Source: Actinomycetota bacterium
GTDB taxonomy: Bacteria; Actinomycetota; Actinomycetes; S36-B12
Assembly (NCBI GenBank): GCA_030681835.1
Contig: JAUXRN010000169.1
Span: forward strand, 1 to 49,177
Direction of reading: 5' to 3'
Length of the DNA stretch: 49,177 nucleotides
Shown here: positions 1 to 8,230 of the stretch, piece after piece
Position numbering within the stretch: the first letter of the stretch is position 1
Layout of the letters: every line of letters starts with the position of its first letter
Notes under the pieces: model-generated
Told to the model about the DNA's origin: nothing
Databases searched by the model: none
What the model saw: only the letters and a program-made list of their open reading frames with translations
Position numbers and translations under genes: made by a program

Positions 1-188
1 TGATGATCAACGCGGTCATCGTCTTCGTCATCACCCTGGCGGTCATCTACTTCGTCTTCGTCGTGCCGATGAACAAGCTCCGCGAGCGGGCGGCCCGCAA
101 CGCCGAGGTGACGGAGGAGGACACGCCGGTCGACATCGCACTGCTCACCGAGATCCGCGACCTCCTCAAGGCGCGCCAGGAGCCGTAG
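1..188 (+). CDS. mscL: Large-conductance mechanosensitive channel MscL, C-terminal part (gene starts left of the window)
   Basis: The 61 visible residues hold a hydrophobic helix (INAVIVFVITLAVIYFVFVV), then the PMNKL turn, a charged linker and an amphipathic end with the LLTEIRDLLKAR motif. This is the second transmembrane segment plus cytoplasmic helix bundle of MscL, the membrane valve that opens under turgor during osmotic downshock. The first helix lies outside the window, so the methionine at base 3 is internal and not the start. It ends 18 bases before the convergent aminotransferase gene. Confidence 0.85.
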   Translation, partial: MINAVIVFVITLAVIYFVFVVPMNKLRERAARNAEVTEEDTPVDIALLTEIRDLLKARQEP

Positions 189-205
189 CCGCCGCGCCAG
201 GGTCC

Positions 206-1570
206 CTACGAGCCGTGGTGCGGCGGCACGTCAGCGCGCAAGCGGGCATCGGTGCTTCCGAAGCCGCCCGCTTCGTCGGAAGTGATGTCCGGCAAGAAGT
301 CGATGAGCGGGTCGGCCTTCACGCTGCGCAATGACCCGGCAGCGGAGAGCGCCTCGTCCATCGCCGCACCAATCCGGTGCAGTTCCTCGCGCGTCGTGAC
401 GAACGGCGGCGACACCTGCAGCGAGCCGTCGACGAGCGGCCGCGTGATGACCCCGCGCTCACGAAGGCCCGAGACCACGCGGCCCAGGGCAGCCGGATCC
501 ACGGCCAGCAGGGCCGGCTCCAGCTGCACAGCACCGAGCAGGCCCGCTCCGGTGCGCACCTGGGCGACCCAATCGTGCGCGCGCAGTGGGGCGAGGGCCG
601 CCGTGAGGGTGAGCTGCGCGTCGGCCACCCGCCGCACGAGGCCCTCTCGGTCGATGATGTCGAGGTTCGCGAGCGCAACGGCCGCTGCCGAGGCGTGACC
701 GGAGTACGTGTAGCCGTGCCGCCACACGCCGCCGGCCCAGAACGGCTCGGCCACCCGGCCAGCGACGAGCACCGCGCCCATCGGCAGGTAGCCGGACGTG
801 AGGCCCTTGGCGGTGAGCACCAGGTCCGGCTCGAGGCCCTCCGACGCGAACATCCGTCCCGTGCGGCCGTAGCCGGTGATGACCTCGTCGGCAATGAACA
901 GCACGTCCCGTTCCCGGCAGGCCTGCCGGACGGCCTCGAGGTACCCCGGCGGCGGCAGGTACACCCCGCCGGCACCGATGACCGGCTCGCAGAAGAAGGC
1001 AGCCACCCGCTCCGGGCCGAGGCCATCGAGCCGGGCGACCAGGTCGGCGGGATCGTCCCAGGCCACGTGCGCCACCTGAGGATCCAGCGGCCCATGCCCC
1101 TCGCGGTAGGCGTCGATCCCCGCCAGTGACGTGCCGGCCAGGTGCATCCCGTGGTACGAGCGGTTGCGCGTCACGATGACGGAACGGTCCGGCTGGCCTA
1201 GCAGGGACCAGTAGCGCCGGGCCAGCTTGACCGCGGTGTCGACGGCATCGCTGCCGCCGCTCGTGAAGAAGACCTTGGCATCGGCCATGGGAGCCAGGCC
1301 GGCCAGCCGCTCGGCGAGATCCAGGGTCGAGCGGGTGGCGAGGTCGCCGAAGTTGGAGTACGACGCGATCGCGCGCATCTGCCTGGCCGCGGCCTCCGCG
1401 AGCTCGTCGCGGCCGTGGCCGACACTGCAGAACCACAGGCCCGCCGTCGCATCGAGGAACTCCCGGCCGTCCTCCGCGACCACCGTGCTGCCGTGGCCGG
1501 ACACGATGACCAGCTCGCGCCCCGCGACCAGGGCCATGTCGGCGAAGGGGTGCCAGAACGGGTGGCTCAC
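206..1570 (-). CDS. Class III pyridoxal-phosphate aminotransferase (omega-aminotransferase-like)
   Basis: The 454-residue product has the usual length of fold-type I class III aminotransferases. Visible motifs are FTSGGSDAVDTAVKLAR (PLP phosphate region), YHGMHLAGTSLAG, the FCEPV block, FIADEVITGYGRTG with the PLP-binding aspartate, and TAKGLTSGYLPMGAV carrying the Schiff-base lysine. The family moves amino groups between an omega-amine or amino acid and pyruvate or 2-oxoglutarate. The substrate cannot be told here. It is convergent with mscL and divergent from the reductase at 1600, leaving only about 30 bases for both starts. Confidence 0.9.
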   Translation of the reverse strand: MSHPFWHPFADMALVAGRELVIVSGHGSTVVAEDGREFLDATAGLWFCSVGHGRDELAEAAARQMRAIASYSNFGDLATRSTLDLAERLAGLAPMADAKVFFTSGGSDAVDTAVKLARRYWSLLGQPDRSVIVTRNRSYHGMHLAGTSLAGIDAYREGHGPLDPQVAHVAWDDPADLVARLDGLGPERVAAFFCEPVIGAGGVYLPPPGYLEAVRQACRERDVLFIADEVITGYGRTGRMFASEGLEPDLVLTAKGLTSGYLPMGAVLVAGRVAEPFWAGGVWRHGYTYSGHASAAAVALANLDIIDREGLVRRVADAQLTLTAALAPLRAHDWVAQVRTGAGLLGAVQLEPALLAVDPAALGRVVSGLRERGVITRPLVDGSLQVSPPFVTTREELHRIGAAMDEALSAAGSLRSVKADPLIDFLPDITSDEAGGFGSTDARLRADVPPHHGS

Positions 1571-1599
1571 GGCGCCAGCGTAGGGGGTAGTTTCGCTGC

Positions 1600-2718
1600 A
1601 TGGCCGGACGCGTCGTACTGCTCGGCGCCACTGGCTTCACCGGCCGGCTGGCCGCGGAAGCGCTGGTGCGGGCCGGGCTGGCTCCGGTGCTCGCCGGCCG
1701 TTCCCAGGATGCCCTCGTGGCGCTGGTCGCGGACCTCGCCGGGCTCGGGCCGATCGATGCGGCTCCCACGTGGGAGCACGCTGACGCCTCCGACCCCGGG
1801 AGCATCCGGGACCTCGTGCGCTCCCCCGACGACGTGCTCGTCACGACCGTCGGGCCCTTCACCCGACTAGGTAGGCCGGCCCTTGACGCGGCGATCGACC
1901 AAGGGTGCGCCTACGTCGACTCGACCGGCGAGCCGCCGTTCGTGCGAGCCGTGTTCGAGCGCGACCATGAGCCCGCCCAGCGCAGTGGTGCCCGCCTGCT
2001 CACCGCGTTCGGCTACGACTACGTCCCCGGCAACCTCGCCGGGGCGCTCGCCCTGCAGGACGCCGGCGGCGCCGCCGTCCGGGTGGAGGTGGGGTACTTC
2101 GTTCGTGGTCCGATGGCGGCCAGCAGCGGCACCCGCGCCAGCCTCGCCGCTGTCGTGGCCGCACGGCCCTTCTGCTTCCACGGCGGCCGCATTGCCGAAC
2201 GGTCCAGCGGCGTGGTGGCCTTCGGCGTGGACGGCAGCCAGCGGTCCGGCATGCCGGTGGGGGGCTCGGAGCACTTTGCGCTGCCCCGCCTGAGCCCTGC
2301 GTTGCGCGACGTCGGCGTGTACCTCGGCTGGGCCGGGCCCCTCACCCGAGCCGTCCACCTGTCCGCACAGGTCACCGCGCAAGCCAGGCGAATCCCACTG
2401 GTCGGGCGTGCCCTCGACGCGGGGGTGGCGTGGGCCGGCGGCTCGGCCACCGGCGTCGGCCCGTCCGCCCTCGAGCGCTCGGGCAGTGCCACCGTCGTCG
2501 TGGCACGCGCCCTCGACGGGGTGGGCCGCGTGCTCGGCGAGGCGCTGGTCGAGGGCCCGAGTCCCTACGACCTGACGGCGGACCTGCTCGCCTGGGGCGC
2601 GGCGATGCTGGCGACCCGGGGCGAGCTCGGCACCGGCGCCTTGGGCCCGGCCGACGCCTTCGGCCTGCCGGCCCTGGTCGACGGGTGCGCCGCGATGGGC
2701 CTGGTCCGTGTCGGCTGA
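1600..2718 (+). CDS. Saccharopine dehydrogenase / trans-acting enoyl reductase family protein
   Basis: The 372-residue protein opens with a Rossmann fingerprint (VVLLGATGFTGRLAAEAL), followed by AGRS and VVTTVGPF-type segments and CAYVDSTGEPPFVRA, a pattern typical of the saccharopine-dehydrogenase-like NAD(P)-binding family that includes mycobacterial trans-acting enoyl reductases. An NAD(P)H-dependent reductase is likely and the substrate is unknown. The last codons overlap the GTG of the next gene, so the two are probably co-translated. Confidence 0.8.
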   Translation: MAGRVVLLGATGFTGRLAAEALVRAGLAPVLAGRSQDALVALVADLAGLGPIDAAPTWEHADASDPGSIRDLVRSPDDVLVTTVGPFTRLGRPALDAAIDQGCAYVDSTGEPPFVRAVFERDHEPAQRSGARLLTAFGYDYVPGNLAGALALQDAGGAAVRVEVGYFVRGPMAASSGTRASLAAVVAARPFCFHGGRIAERSSGVVAFGVDGSQRSGMPVGGSEHFALPRLSPALRDVGVYLGWAGPLTRAVHLSAQVTAQARRIPLVGRALDAGVAWAGGSATGVGPSALERSGSATVVVARALDGVGRVLGEALVEGPSPYDLTADLLAWGAAMLATRGELGTGALGPADAFGLPALVDGCAAMGLVRVG

Positions 2719-3715
2719 CACCGGGATCGGCAGGTGGACAGCGCTAGAGGAGTCGGACTGGCGCGACCGCCAGCGACGCCACCGGGAGCGCGTCGAGCCG
2801 TGGATCGCGCCGCGGATGGCCCGTCGAAGCGTCGGGGCCACTCATGCGGTCGACGACTTCCTGTTCGACTACTACCCCTACTCGCCAGCGAAACTGCGCG
2901 GCTGGCACCCGGGTGCCGGCACCCCGCTCCTCGGCGATGCGCGCGAGTTCCTGGCCTGGCCCGCCTACGTCGAGGTGGACGACGGCATCGCAGCCTGCCG
3001 TCCGCTCGGTGGGGCTGCAGCCCGTCGCCTCCGGCTGGTCCGCCGGTTGCTGGAGTCGACGGGCAGCCGGCCCGCGCAGCTGGGCTGCTTCGGCCTGCAC
3101 GAGTGGGCCATGGTCCACGGGCAGGATCAGGACGAGGTGCGGCACGCTGCGTTGCCGCTTCGGCTCTCGCCGGCCGCCATCGCCGCCACCGTCGCCGACG
3201 TGGGCCTTCGGTGCACCCACATCGACGCCTATCGCTTCTTCACGCAGACTGCGGTGCCCCTGAACGCCTACTCGCCCACACGGGACACCCAGCACGAGCT
3301 CGAGCAGCCTGGCTGCCTGCACGCGAACATGGACCTCTACAAGTACGCGATGTGGTTCTCTCCGTACGTCGGCAGCGAGCTCGTCGCGGACTGCTTCGCG
3401 CTGGCCCGCACGGCACGCGAGCTCGACATGCGGGCAGCTCCCTACGACCTCAGCGACCTCGGCTACGCGCCGATCCGCATCGAGACGCCCGCGGGCCGGC
3501 GCACGTATGCGGAGCAGCAGCGCGAGCTCGGCGTTGCCGCGAACGCACTGCGTGCCGCGTTGCTCGAGGCCTTGACCACCCTCGTCCAGTGGCCAGGCGT
3601 GGGGGCTCCAGCGGCCGAAACCACCCCCACCACTGGCCGCTCGCCGGTGGGTCAGCCGAGTACGGCGGCGAGTTCGGCGAGCCGGGCCGGCACGAGCGAA
3701 TACCAGGCCCAGTAG
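2708..3715 (+). CDS. Conserved actinobacterial protein often annotated as 3-methyladenine DNA glycosylase
   Basis: A GTG start at 2708 overlaps the upstream stop by 11 bases. The sequence has the aromatic block VDDFLFDYYPYSPAKLRGWHPG and the later CFGLHEWAMVHG and QPGCLHANMDLYKYAMW, recalled from a family widely labelled 3-methyladenine DNA glycosylase in actinomycetes. To my knowledge that activity is not demonstrated, and metal-ligand-like His/Cys positions are visible. The last 35 or so residues are low complexity and overlap the convergent arsR gene by 64 bases, so the true conserved protein probably ends near residue 300. Confidence 0.7.
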   Translation: MSADTGIGRWTALEESDWRDRQRRHRERVEPWIAPRMARRSVGATHAVDDFLFDYYPYSPAKLRGWHPGAGTPLLGDAREFLAWPAYVEVDDGIAACRPLGGAAARRLRLVRRLLESTGSRPAQLGCFGLHEWAMVHGQDQDEVRHAALPLRLSPAAIAATVADVGLRCTHIDAYRFFTQTAVPLNAYSPTRDTQHELEQPGCLHANMDLYKYAMWFSPYVGSELVADCFALARTARELDMRAAPYDLSDLGYAPIRIETPAGRRTYAEQQRELGVAANALRAALLEALTTLVQWPGVGAPAAETTPTTGRSPVGQPSTAASSASRAGTSEYQAQ

Positions 3716-4005
3716 CCCCGCTTCTCGCGGGTGACCAGCCCGGCGTCGACGAGCACCTTGAGGTGATGGCTCACGGTCGGCTGGCTCAGCCCGACCGCCT
3801 CCGTGAGGTCGCACACGCAGGCCTCGCAGTCAGCGCCGGCGCGGATCAGCGACAGCAACTGCAGGCGGGCGGGATCCGCCACCGCCTTCAGCAGCCGGGC
3901 CAGTTCTTCGGCCGTGGCCCGGTCCAGGGGAGTGGCCAAGCCGCCCGGGCAGCAGGCCGGGCCGGTGGGAAGCAGCGAGACTGCGGAGGACGATGCGCGG
4001 GCCAC
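3652..4005 (-). CDS. arsR: ArsR-family metalloid-responsive repressor
   Basis: The 117-residue winged-helix protein has the ArsR core (AVADPARLQLLSLI, then LSQPTVSHHLKVLVDAGLVTREKRGYWAWYSL). Candidate arsenite-binding cysteines are Cys18-Cys19 near the N-terminus and Cys60, Cys63 and Cys65 in ADCEACVCDL. A vicinal N-terminal pair plus a helix-4 cysteine resembles the Corynebacterium glutamicum ArsR arrangement more than the single CVC motif of plasmid ArsR. It is divergent from arsI with 70 bases between, so it probably represses arsI-acr3 and itself. Confidence 0.9.
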   Translation of the reverse strand: MARASSSAVSLLPTGPACCPGGLATPLDRATAEELARLLKAVADPARLQLLSLIRAGADCEACVCDLTEAVGLSQPTVSHHLKVLVDAGLVTREKRGYWAWYSLVPARLAELAAVLG

Positions 4006-4048
4006 GGGTCTATATTGACATACATCGATCTACTGTGCCAGCATCCAA

Positions 4049-4064
4049 ATCGATAACTATCGAT
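4049..4064. promoter_or_regulatory. Palindromic ArsR operator candidate
   Basis: ATCGATAACTATCGAT is a perfect 7-bp inverted repeat around AC in the arsR-arsI intergenic gap. A further ATCGAT lies at 4024-4029 and a TTGACA hexamer at 4015-4020. The palindrome ends 12 bases before the arsI ATG and sits next to its GGAGGA ribosome site, so a repressor bound here would block the arsI start region. Binding by ArsR is inferred from position and symmetry. Confidence 0.6.
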
Positions 4065-4075
4065 GTGGAGGAACC

Positions 4076-4567
4076 ATGACCATCGCCGATCCCACGACGT
4101 CGCGGGTCCAGCTCGCCCTCAATGTCGCCGACCTCGACGCATCCGTCGCCTTCTACTCGGCAGTCTTCGGCGTGGAGCCGCACAAGCGCCGCCCCGGCTA
4201 CGCGAACTTCGCGATAGCCGAGCCGCCACTGAAGCTCGTGCTGATCGAGGTCCCCGCCGACGACCGGGGCGCCGGCGCTGCCGGCGCGCTGAACCACCTC
4301 GGGGTGGAGGTGTTCGACGTGGCCGAGGTTGCCGCGGCGAGCGACCGCCTGCGCGATGCCGGGCTGGCCACCTTCGACGAGGCCGACACCACCTGCTGCC
4401 ATGCGTTGCAGGACAAGGTGTGGGTGCACGACCCGGCCGGCACTCCATGGGAGGTCTACGTGGTCAAGGACGACAACCCTGCCGACGACCGGTCAGCATC
4501 CTCGTCGATACCCCTGCTCGACGGGACTGCCCCAACCCCCTGCTGCGCGAGCGCGCCGGGCTCATGA
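4076..4567 (+). CDS. arsI: ArsI/CadI-type vicinal-oxygen-chelate metalloenzyme
   Basis: The 163-residue protein matches the ArsI/CadI family: RVQLALNVADLDASVAFYSAVFG, RPGYANFAIAEPPLKLVLIE, NHLGVEVFD, TTCCHALQDKVWVHDPAG and PWEVYVV. Known ArsI enzymes are Fe(II) dioxygenases that break the C-As bond of trivalent organoarsenicals. The vicinal pair Cys107-Cys108, His74 and Glu126 fit the arsenical and metal sites. A second CC pair at 156-157 lies in a non-conserved tail. GGAGGAACC precedes the ATG. The TGA overlaps the ATG of acr3 (ATGA). Confidence 0.88.
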   Translation: MTIADPTTSRVQLALNVADLDASVAFYSAVFGVEPHKRRPGYANFAIAEPPLKLVLIEVPADDRGAGAAGALNHLGVEVFDVAEVAAASDRLRDAGLATFDEADTTCCHALQDKVWVHDPAGTPWEVYVVKDDNPADDRSASSSIPLLDGTAPTPCCASAPGS

Positions 4568-5646
4568 CCGACCCTGCGCTGGAGGACCCCGCCGAGCGCG
4601 AGGTCCTCCAGCGCATGTCCGGGCTCGACCGATTCCTGCCCGTGTGGATCGGGCTCGCCATGGTTGCCGGGCTGCTGCTCGGCCGCCTGGTCCCGGGCCT
4701 GGACACCGGCCTGGAGGCGGTCAGGGTCGGGCAGACCAGCCTGCCCATCGCCATCGGTCTGCTCGCGATGATGTACCCGGTCCTGGCCCGCGTGAAGTAC
4801 GAGGAGATCGGCCACATCACCGGCGACCGGCGCATGCTGTGGCTGTCCTTGCTGCTGAACTGGGTGATCGGTCCTGCGCTGATGTTCACCCTGGCGTGGG
4901 TCTTCCTCGCGGACGAACCCGAGTTGCGCACGGGCCTCATCGTCATCGGCCTGGCCCGCTGCATCGCCATGGTCCTCATCTGGAACGACCTGGCCTGCGG
5001 GGACCGCGAGGCTGGCGCACTGCTCGTGGCCGTCAACTCCGTCTTCCAGATCCTGGCCTACGCCATCCTCGGCACGTTCTACCTCGCGATCCTCCCGGGC
5101 TGGCTCGGGCTGGACACGCAGGACGTCCAGTTCTCCACGTGGGACGTCACGAAGGCCGTCCTGTTCTTCCTCGGCATCCCGCTCATCGCCGGGTTCGCGA
5201 CTCGCCGCATCGGCGTGGCCCGCCGCGGGAAGACCTGGTACGACGACGTCTTCGCACCCCGCATCGCTCCCATCGCCCTGTGGGGGCTGCTGTTCACGAT
5301 CGTGGTCCTGTTCGCCCTCCAGGGCGAGACGATCACCAGCGAGCCGCTCGTGGTCGCGCTGGTCGCGGTGCCCTTGCTCATCTACTTCGTCGTCATGTGG
5401 TTCAGCGCCATCCTCGCGTCGCACGCCATCGGCCTGCCCTACCCACGATCGGCCACGGTGGCGTTCACCGCGGCAGGCAACAACTTCGAGCTGGCCATCG
5501 CCATCAGCATCAGCGTCTGGGGCATCACGTCGGGCCAGGCGCTCGCGGGCGTGATCGGCCCGCTCATCGAGGTGCCGGCGCTGGTCGCGCTGGTGTACGT
5601 GTCGCTCTGGCTGCGCCGCCGCTGGACGTGGGCGAAGCAGCCCTAG
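4564..5646 (+). CDS. acr3: ACR3-family arsenite efflux permease
   Basis: The 360-residue membrane protein has about ten hydrophobic segments and ACR3 signatures, including LARCIAMVLIWNDLACGD with the conserved transport cysteine, AVNSVFQILAY, and FTAAGNNFELAIAISISVWG. ACR3 exports arsenite using the proton motive force. An open frame continues upstream to 4063 inside arsI, but homology begins just after 4564 and the ATG there overlaps the arsI stop, so I chose that start. It would remove the arsenite released by ArsI. Confidence 0.92.
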   Translation: MTDPALEDPAEREVLQRMSGLDRFLPVWIGLAMVAGLLLGRLVPGLDTGLEAVRVGQTSLPIAIGLLAMMYPVLARVKYEEIGHITGDRRMLWLSLLLNWVIGPALMFTLAWVFLADEPELRTGLIVIGLARCIAMVLIWNDLACGDREAGALLVAVNSVFQILAYAILGTFYLAILPGWLGLDTQDVQFSTWDVTKAVLFFLGIPLIAGFATRRIGVARRGKTWYDDVFAPRIAPIALWGLLFTIVVLFALQGETITSEPLVVALVAVPLLIYFVVMWFSAILASHAIGLPYPRSATVAFTAAGNNFELAIAISISVWGITSGQALAGVIGPLIEVPALVALVYVSLWLRRRWTWAKQP

Positions 5647-5652
5647 CACGGA

Positions 5653-7038
5653 TCACCAGCGTGGCAGCGCCTTGCCGGGGTTGAGGATTCCCTGGGGATC
5701 CCACGCCGACTTGATCCGCTCGTGCAGGCCCGCCGCGACGGGGTCGAGCTCGAGGCCCAGGGCGCGCCGCTTGAGGTTGCCGATGCCGTGCTCGCCCGTG
5801 ACGGTGCCCCCGAGTGCCAACGCGACGTCGAGGACCTGCTCGAAGGCGACCAGCGCACGCGCAGCCGCGTCGTGATCGCCCCGCGCGGTCAGGATCGTCG
5901 GGTGGAGGTTGCCGTCGCCGGCGTGCCCGAAGGTGCAGATGCGCACGTCGTTGGCCGCCGCGACGTCCTGGATCCGCACCATGGCCTCCGCGAGCGCGGA
6001 GCGGGGCACCGCGATGTCGTCGAGCAGCCAGTCCCCCTGCGCCTCGATCGCCGGGATCGCCATGCGCCGGGCCCCCAGCAGCAGTTCGGACTCCACGGGA
6101 TCGTCGGAGCGGTACGCCTCCGTGGCGCCGTGCCGAAGGCACAGCTCGACCAGCCGGTCCGCCTCGATCATCGCTCCGCCGTGCGGCGCATCGGACTGGG
6201 CCACCAGCAACGCGCCCGCACCGGCATCCAGGCCCATGGGCTGCCACGCCTCGACGGCCGCGATGGTCTGCTTGTCCATCAACTCGAGCATGCTGGGCGT
6301 GAGTTCCTGCATCACCGATGCGACAGCCGCACCGGCCGAAGCTATGTCCGCGAACACCGCCACGGCCGTCGTTGCCGGCGGGGGGACCGGGCGCAGCCTC
6401 AGCCGGGCCATGGTCACGACGCCGAGGGTCCCCTCGCTGCCGACGACGAGGCCGGCAAGGTCGTAGCCGGCCACGCCCTTGACGGTCCGCCTGCCCAGGC
6501 GCGTGATTCGCCCGTCGGCCAGCACCACCTCAAGCCCCAGCACAGCCTCGCGGGTGACCCCGTACTTCACGCAGCACAGCCCGCCGGCATTCGTGTTCAC
6601 GTTGCCGCCGATCGAGCAGAAGTCCTTGCTCGCCGGGTCCGGGGCGTACCAGAGCCCGTGGCCGAGGACGTGCTCGCGCAGGTCGGTGTTCAGCACGCCC
6701 GGCTGGGTCTCGACGAAGCCGTTGGCCACATCGACATGGATCACCTCGCGCATGCGCTCCAGGCACACGACCAGTGACCCATCGATCGCGTTGCTGCCGC
6801 CCGAGAGGCCCGAACCGGCCCCTCGCGGCACGACGGGCACGCGGTGGGCGTGCGCGGCAGCGAGCACGGCCGACACCTGCTCGGCACGTCGCGGGAACAC
6901 GGCGGCGAAGGGCTCCCCCGCCGCGGACCCGGTGGACCTGTCACGCGAGTACGTCGGCAGGATCTCGTGATCGGTGACGATGTCTCGCTCGTCGAGCACC
7001 GCGGCGCACGCGGCCAGGACCTCGTCCTCGGGGGTCAT
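5653..7038 (-). CDS. FAD-linked oxidase, GlcD / D-2-hydroxyacid dehydrogenase type
   Basis: The 461-residue protein has the PCMH FAD-binding domain (VPVVPRGAGSGLSGGSNAIDG, then FCSIGGNVNTNAGG and VKGVAGYDLAGLVVGSEGTLG) and the C-terminal FAD-oxidase domain ending in GTVTGEHGIGNLKR. Family members oxidise glycolate, D-lactate or other D-2-hydroxy acids. No separate GlcE or GlcF partner gene is next to it, so a single-subunit D-lactate/D-hydroxyacid dehydrogenase is more likely. It converges with acr3 and is divergent from the tRNA. Confidence 0.88.
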   Translation of the reverse strand: MTPEDEVLAACAAVLDERDIVTDHEILPTYSRDRSTGSAAGEPFAAVFPRRAEQVSAVLAAAHAHRVPVVPRGAGSGLSGGSNAIDGSLVVCLERMREVIHVDVANGFVETQPGVLNTDLREHVLGHGLWYAPDPASKDFCSIGGNVNTNAGGLCCVKYGVTREAVLGLEVVLADGRITRLGRRTVKGVAGYDLAGLVVGSEGTLGVVTMARLRLRPVPPPATTAVAVFADIASAGAAVASVMQELTPSMLELMDKQTIAAVEAWQPMGLDAGAGALLVAQSDAPHGGAMIEADRLVELCLRHGATEAYRSDDPVESELLLGARRMAIPAIEAQGDWLLDDIAVPRSALAEAMVRIQDVAAANDVRICTFGHAGDGNLHPTILTARGDHDAAARALVAFEQVLDVALALGGTVTGEHGIGNLKRRALGLELDPVAAGLHERIKSAWDPQGILNPGKALPRW

Positions 7039-7085
7039 CGGCGCATCACGCGAGCCATCCTGCCGGGACTAGACTCCCTCGGCAC

Positions 7086-7159
7086 GCCCTCGTAGCTCAG
7101 TCGGATAGAGCGACCGCCTCCTAAGCGGTAGGCCATGGGTTCAATTCCCGTCGAGGGCA
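7086..7159 (+). tRNA. tRNA-Arg, anticodon CCT
   Basis: A full cloverleaf can be drawn: acceptor stem GCCCTCG/CGAGGGC with discriminator A, D-arm GCTC..GAGC, anticodon stem ACCGC/GCGGT with loop CTCCTAA, variable loop AGGCC, and T-arm ATGGG/CCCGT with loop TTCAATT. The loop gives anticodon CCT, which reads AGG. The 3' CCA is not encoded (ACC then G). It is the integration site of the prophage: the phage-derived repeat starts in the anticodon loop and restores the 3' half. Confidence 0.95.
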
Positions 7160-7162
7160 CCG
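7118..7162 (+). other. attL core
   Basis: The 45 bases from the anticodon loop of tRNA-Arg to three bases past its 3' end are identical to 44605-44649. Identity stops sharply on both sides (C against G before, A against C after). Tyrosine integrases commonly cross over in the anticodon or T-loop region of a tRNA gene, so this is the left attachment site. Confidence 0.93.
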
Positions 7163-7210
7163 ACTTTCCCCCATAGAACAGCAAGTGGGGCACGCTCGAA
7201 CTGCCTCTAG

Positions 7211-7230
7211 TACAGCCAGAAGTACAGCCA
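7211..7230 (+). other. Candidate integrase arm-type sites, left end
   Basis: TACAGCCAGAAGTACAGCCA contains two direct copies of TACAGCCA with a 12-base period, 49 bases inside the left core repeat. The same pair with the same period occurs at the right end (44499-44518). Paired direct repeats flanking the core are what the N-terminal domain of a lambda-type integrase binds. Function is inferred. Confidence 0.6.
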
Positions 7231-7317
7231 ACAGGCCGTGAGGAGCGGGCCCCGGACCGCCTACCGGCCACGGATCAGATCTGCGACGATGCGCCCACGC
7301 AAACGAGCGAGGGATAC

Positions 7318-7869
7318 ATGACCAACGCGCCAGCCGGGTGGTACCCCGACGTCACCCGCCCCGGCACCCAGCGGTACTGGGATGGGTCCGCCTGGACCGA
7401 GCACTCTCAACCCCTCGTCCAGGCAGCCAGTCCCACGCCGGTGAAGCGGAGCCACCGCGGCTGGTGGATCGCGGGCGCCGTAATCGCGGCACTGCTGATC
7501 GTGCCCATCCTCATCGGCATCGTCGTGGCGAGCGTTCCCCCTGAGGCTTTCCAGGCGTCGGCCCCACAGGCGCCGGTCGCCGATCAAGCCGAGGAGCCGG
7601 AGCCGGTGGAGCAGGATCTCGGCGACCCTGTCATGGCCTGGATCATGTGCCAGGAGGAGATGAGCAGCCTGCTGAAGGCGCCGGCGACCGCTGGCTACCC
7701 CCTGTCAAACGAATTCCAGATCCGCCAGACCGAGAACAAGTACGACATGGAAGCGTGGGTCGACGCCGAGAATGGCTTCGGGGCCAACATCCGCACCTAC
7801 TTCGGATGCCGCGCCGTCTACGTCGGCAACGAGCAGTGGAAGATCCTCGTCACCCCTCACGACTCCTGA
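7318..7869 (+). CDS. DUF2510 membrane protein of the prophage left end
   Basis: The 183-residue product has an N-terminal DUF2510 motif (AGWYPDVTRPGTQRYWDGSAWTEH), a single transmembrane helix at about residues 44-67 (GWWIAGAVIAALLIVPILIGIVVA), a Pro/Glu-rich linker and a C-terminal domain with two cysteines and VDAENGFGANIRTYFGC, resembling small exported actinobacterial domains of unknown role. It is the only rightward gene at this end, outside the late operon and beside attL. That position suits a gene expressed from the lysogen, such as superinfection exclusion, but this is inference. Confidence 0.75.
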   Translation: MTNAPAGWYPDVTRPGTQRYWDGSAWTEHSQPLVQAASPTPVKRSHRGWWIAGAVIAALLIVPILIGIVVASVPPEAFQASAPQAPVADQAEEPEPVEQDLGDPVMAWIMCQEEMSSLLKAPATAGYPLSNEFQIRQTENKYDMEAWVDAENGFGANIRTYFGCRAVYVGNEQWKILVTPHDS

Positions 7870-7870
7870 C

Positions 7871-8140
7871 TCAGGCGCTCCGCTCCCCCACCGACAGACC
7901 TCGGGTACGAGCCGACCGTGCACGCAGCTTGATCGCCCGCTCCCGCCTAAGCCGGTGGACAGTAGTCGGCGCGTAGGCCAAGGCCTCCTGACGGTCGATC
8001 AAGGTGTTGACGATCTGCCAGAACCGGGTCGACGAAAGGCCGAGCTCGACGGTCATGGCCTCTTCCTGGGCGCCGCGGTACCGCCACCAGCGGGCGGCGA
8101 AGTCCAGGACCGCCTTCTCCTGGTCGGTCAACGCGGTCAT
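7871..8140 (-). CDS. DUF3263 family protein
   Basis: The 89-residue protein matches DUF3263, a small actinobacterial family: LTDQEKAVLDFAARWWRYRGAQEEA, LGLSSTRFWQIVNTLIDRQEAL and a basic RLRRERAIKLRARS tail. The central part looks like a helix-turn-helix, so DNA binding is plausible though undemonstrated. It ends two bases from the convergent DUF2510 gene and is the last leftward gene of the prophage. Confidence 0.8.
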   Translation of the reverse strand: MTALTDQEKAVLDFAARWWRYRGAQEEAMTVELGLSSTRFWQIVNTLIDRQEALAYAPTTVHRLRRERAIKLRARSARTRGLSVGERSA

Positions 8141-8230
8141 GAGGTGGAGTGTGCTCGGAGGGTCTGACAGGCAGGAAGCGCCGGCCTCGCCAGTCCCGTC
8201 AGGAAGGGCGAGGCCGGCGCTTCAGGTGTA

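Noticed and set aside
4063-4563. In-frame extension of the acr3 reading frame to 4063
   Set aside because: It lies entirely within arsI in another frame, its predicted peptide is Arg/Pro-rich noise, and ACR3 similarity begins just after 4564, where an ATG overlaps the arsI stop.
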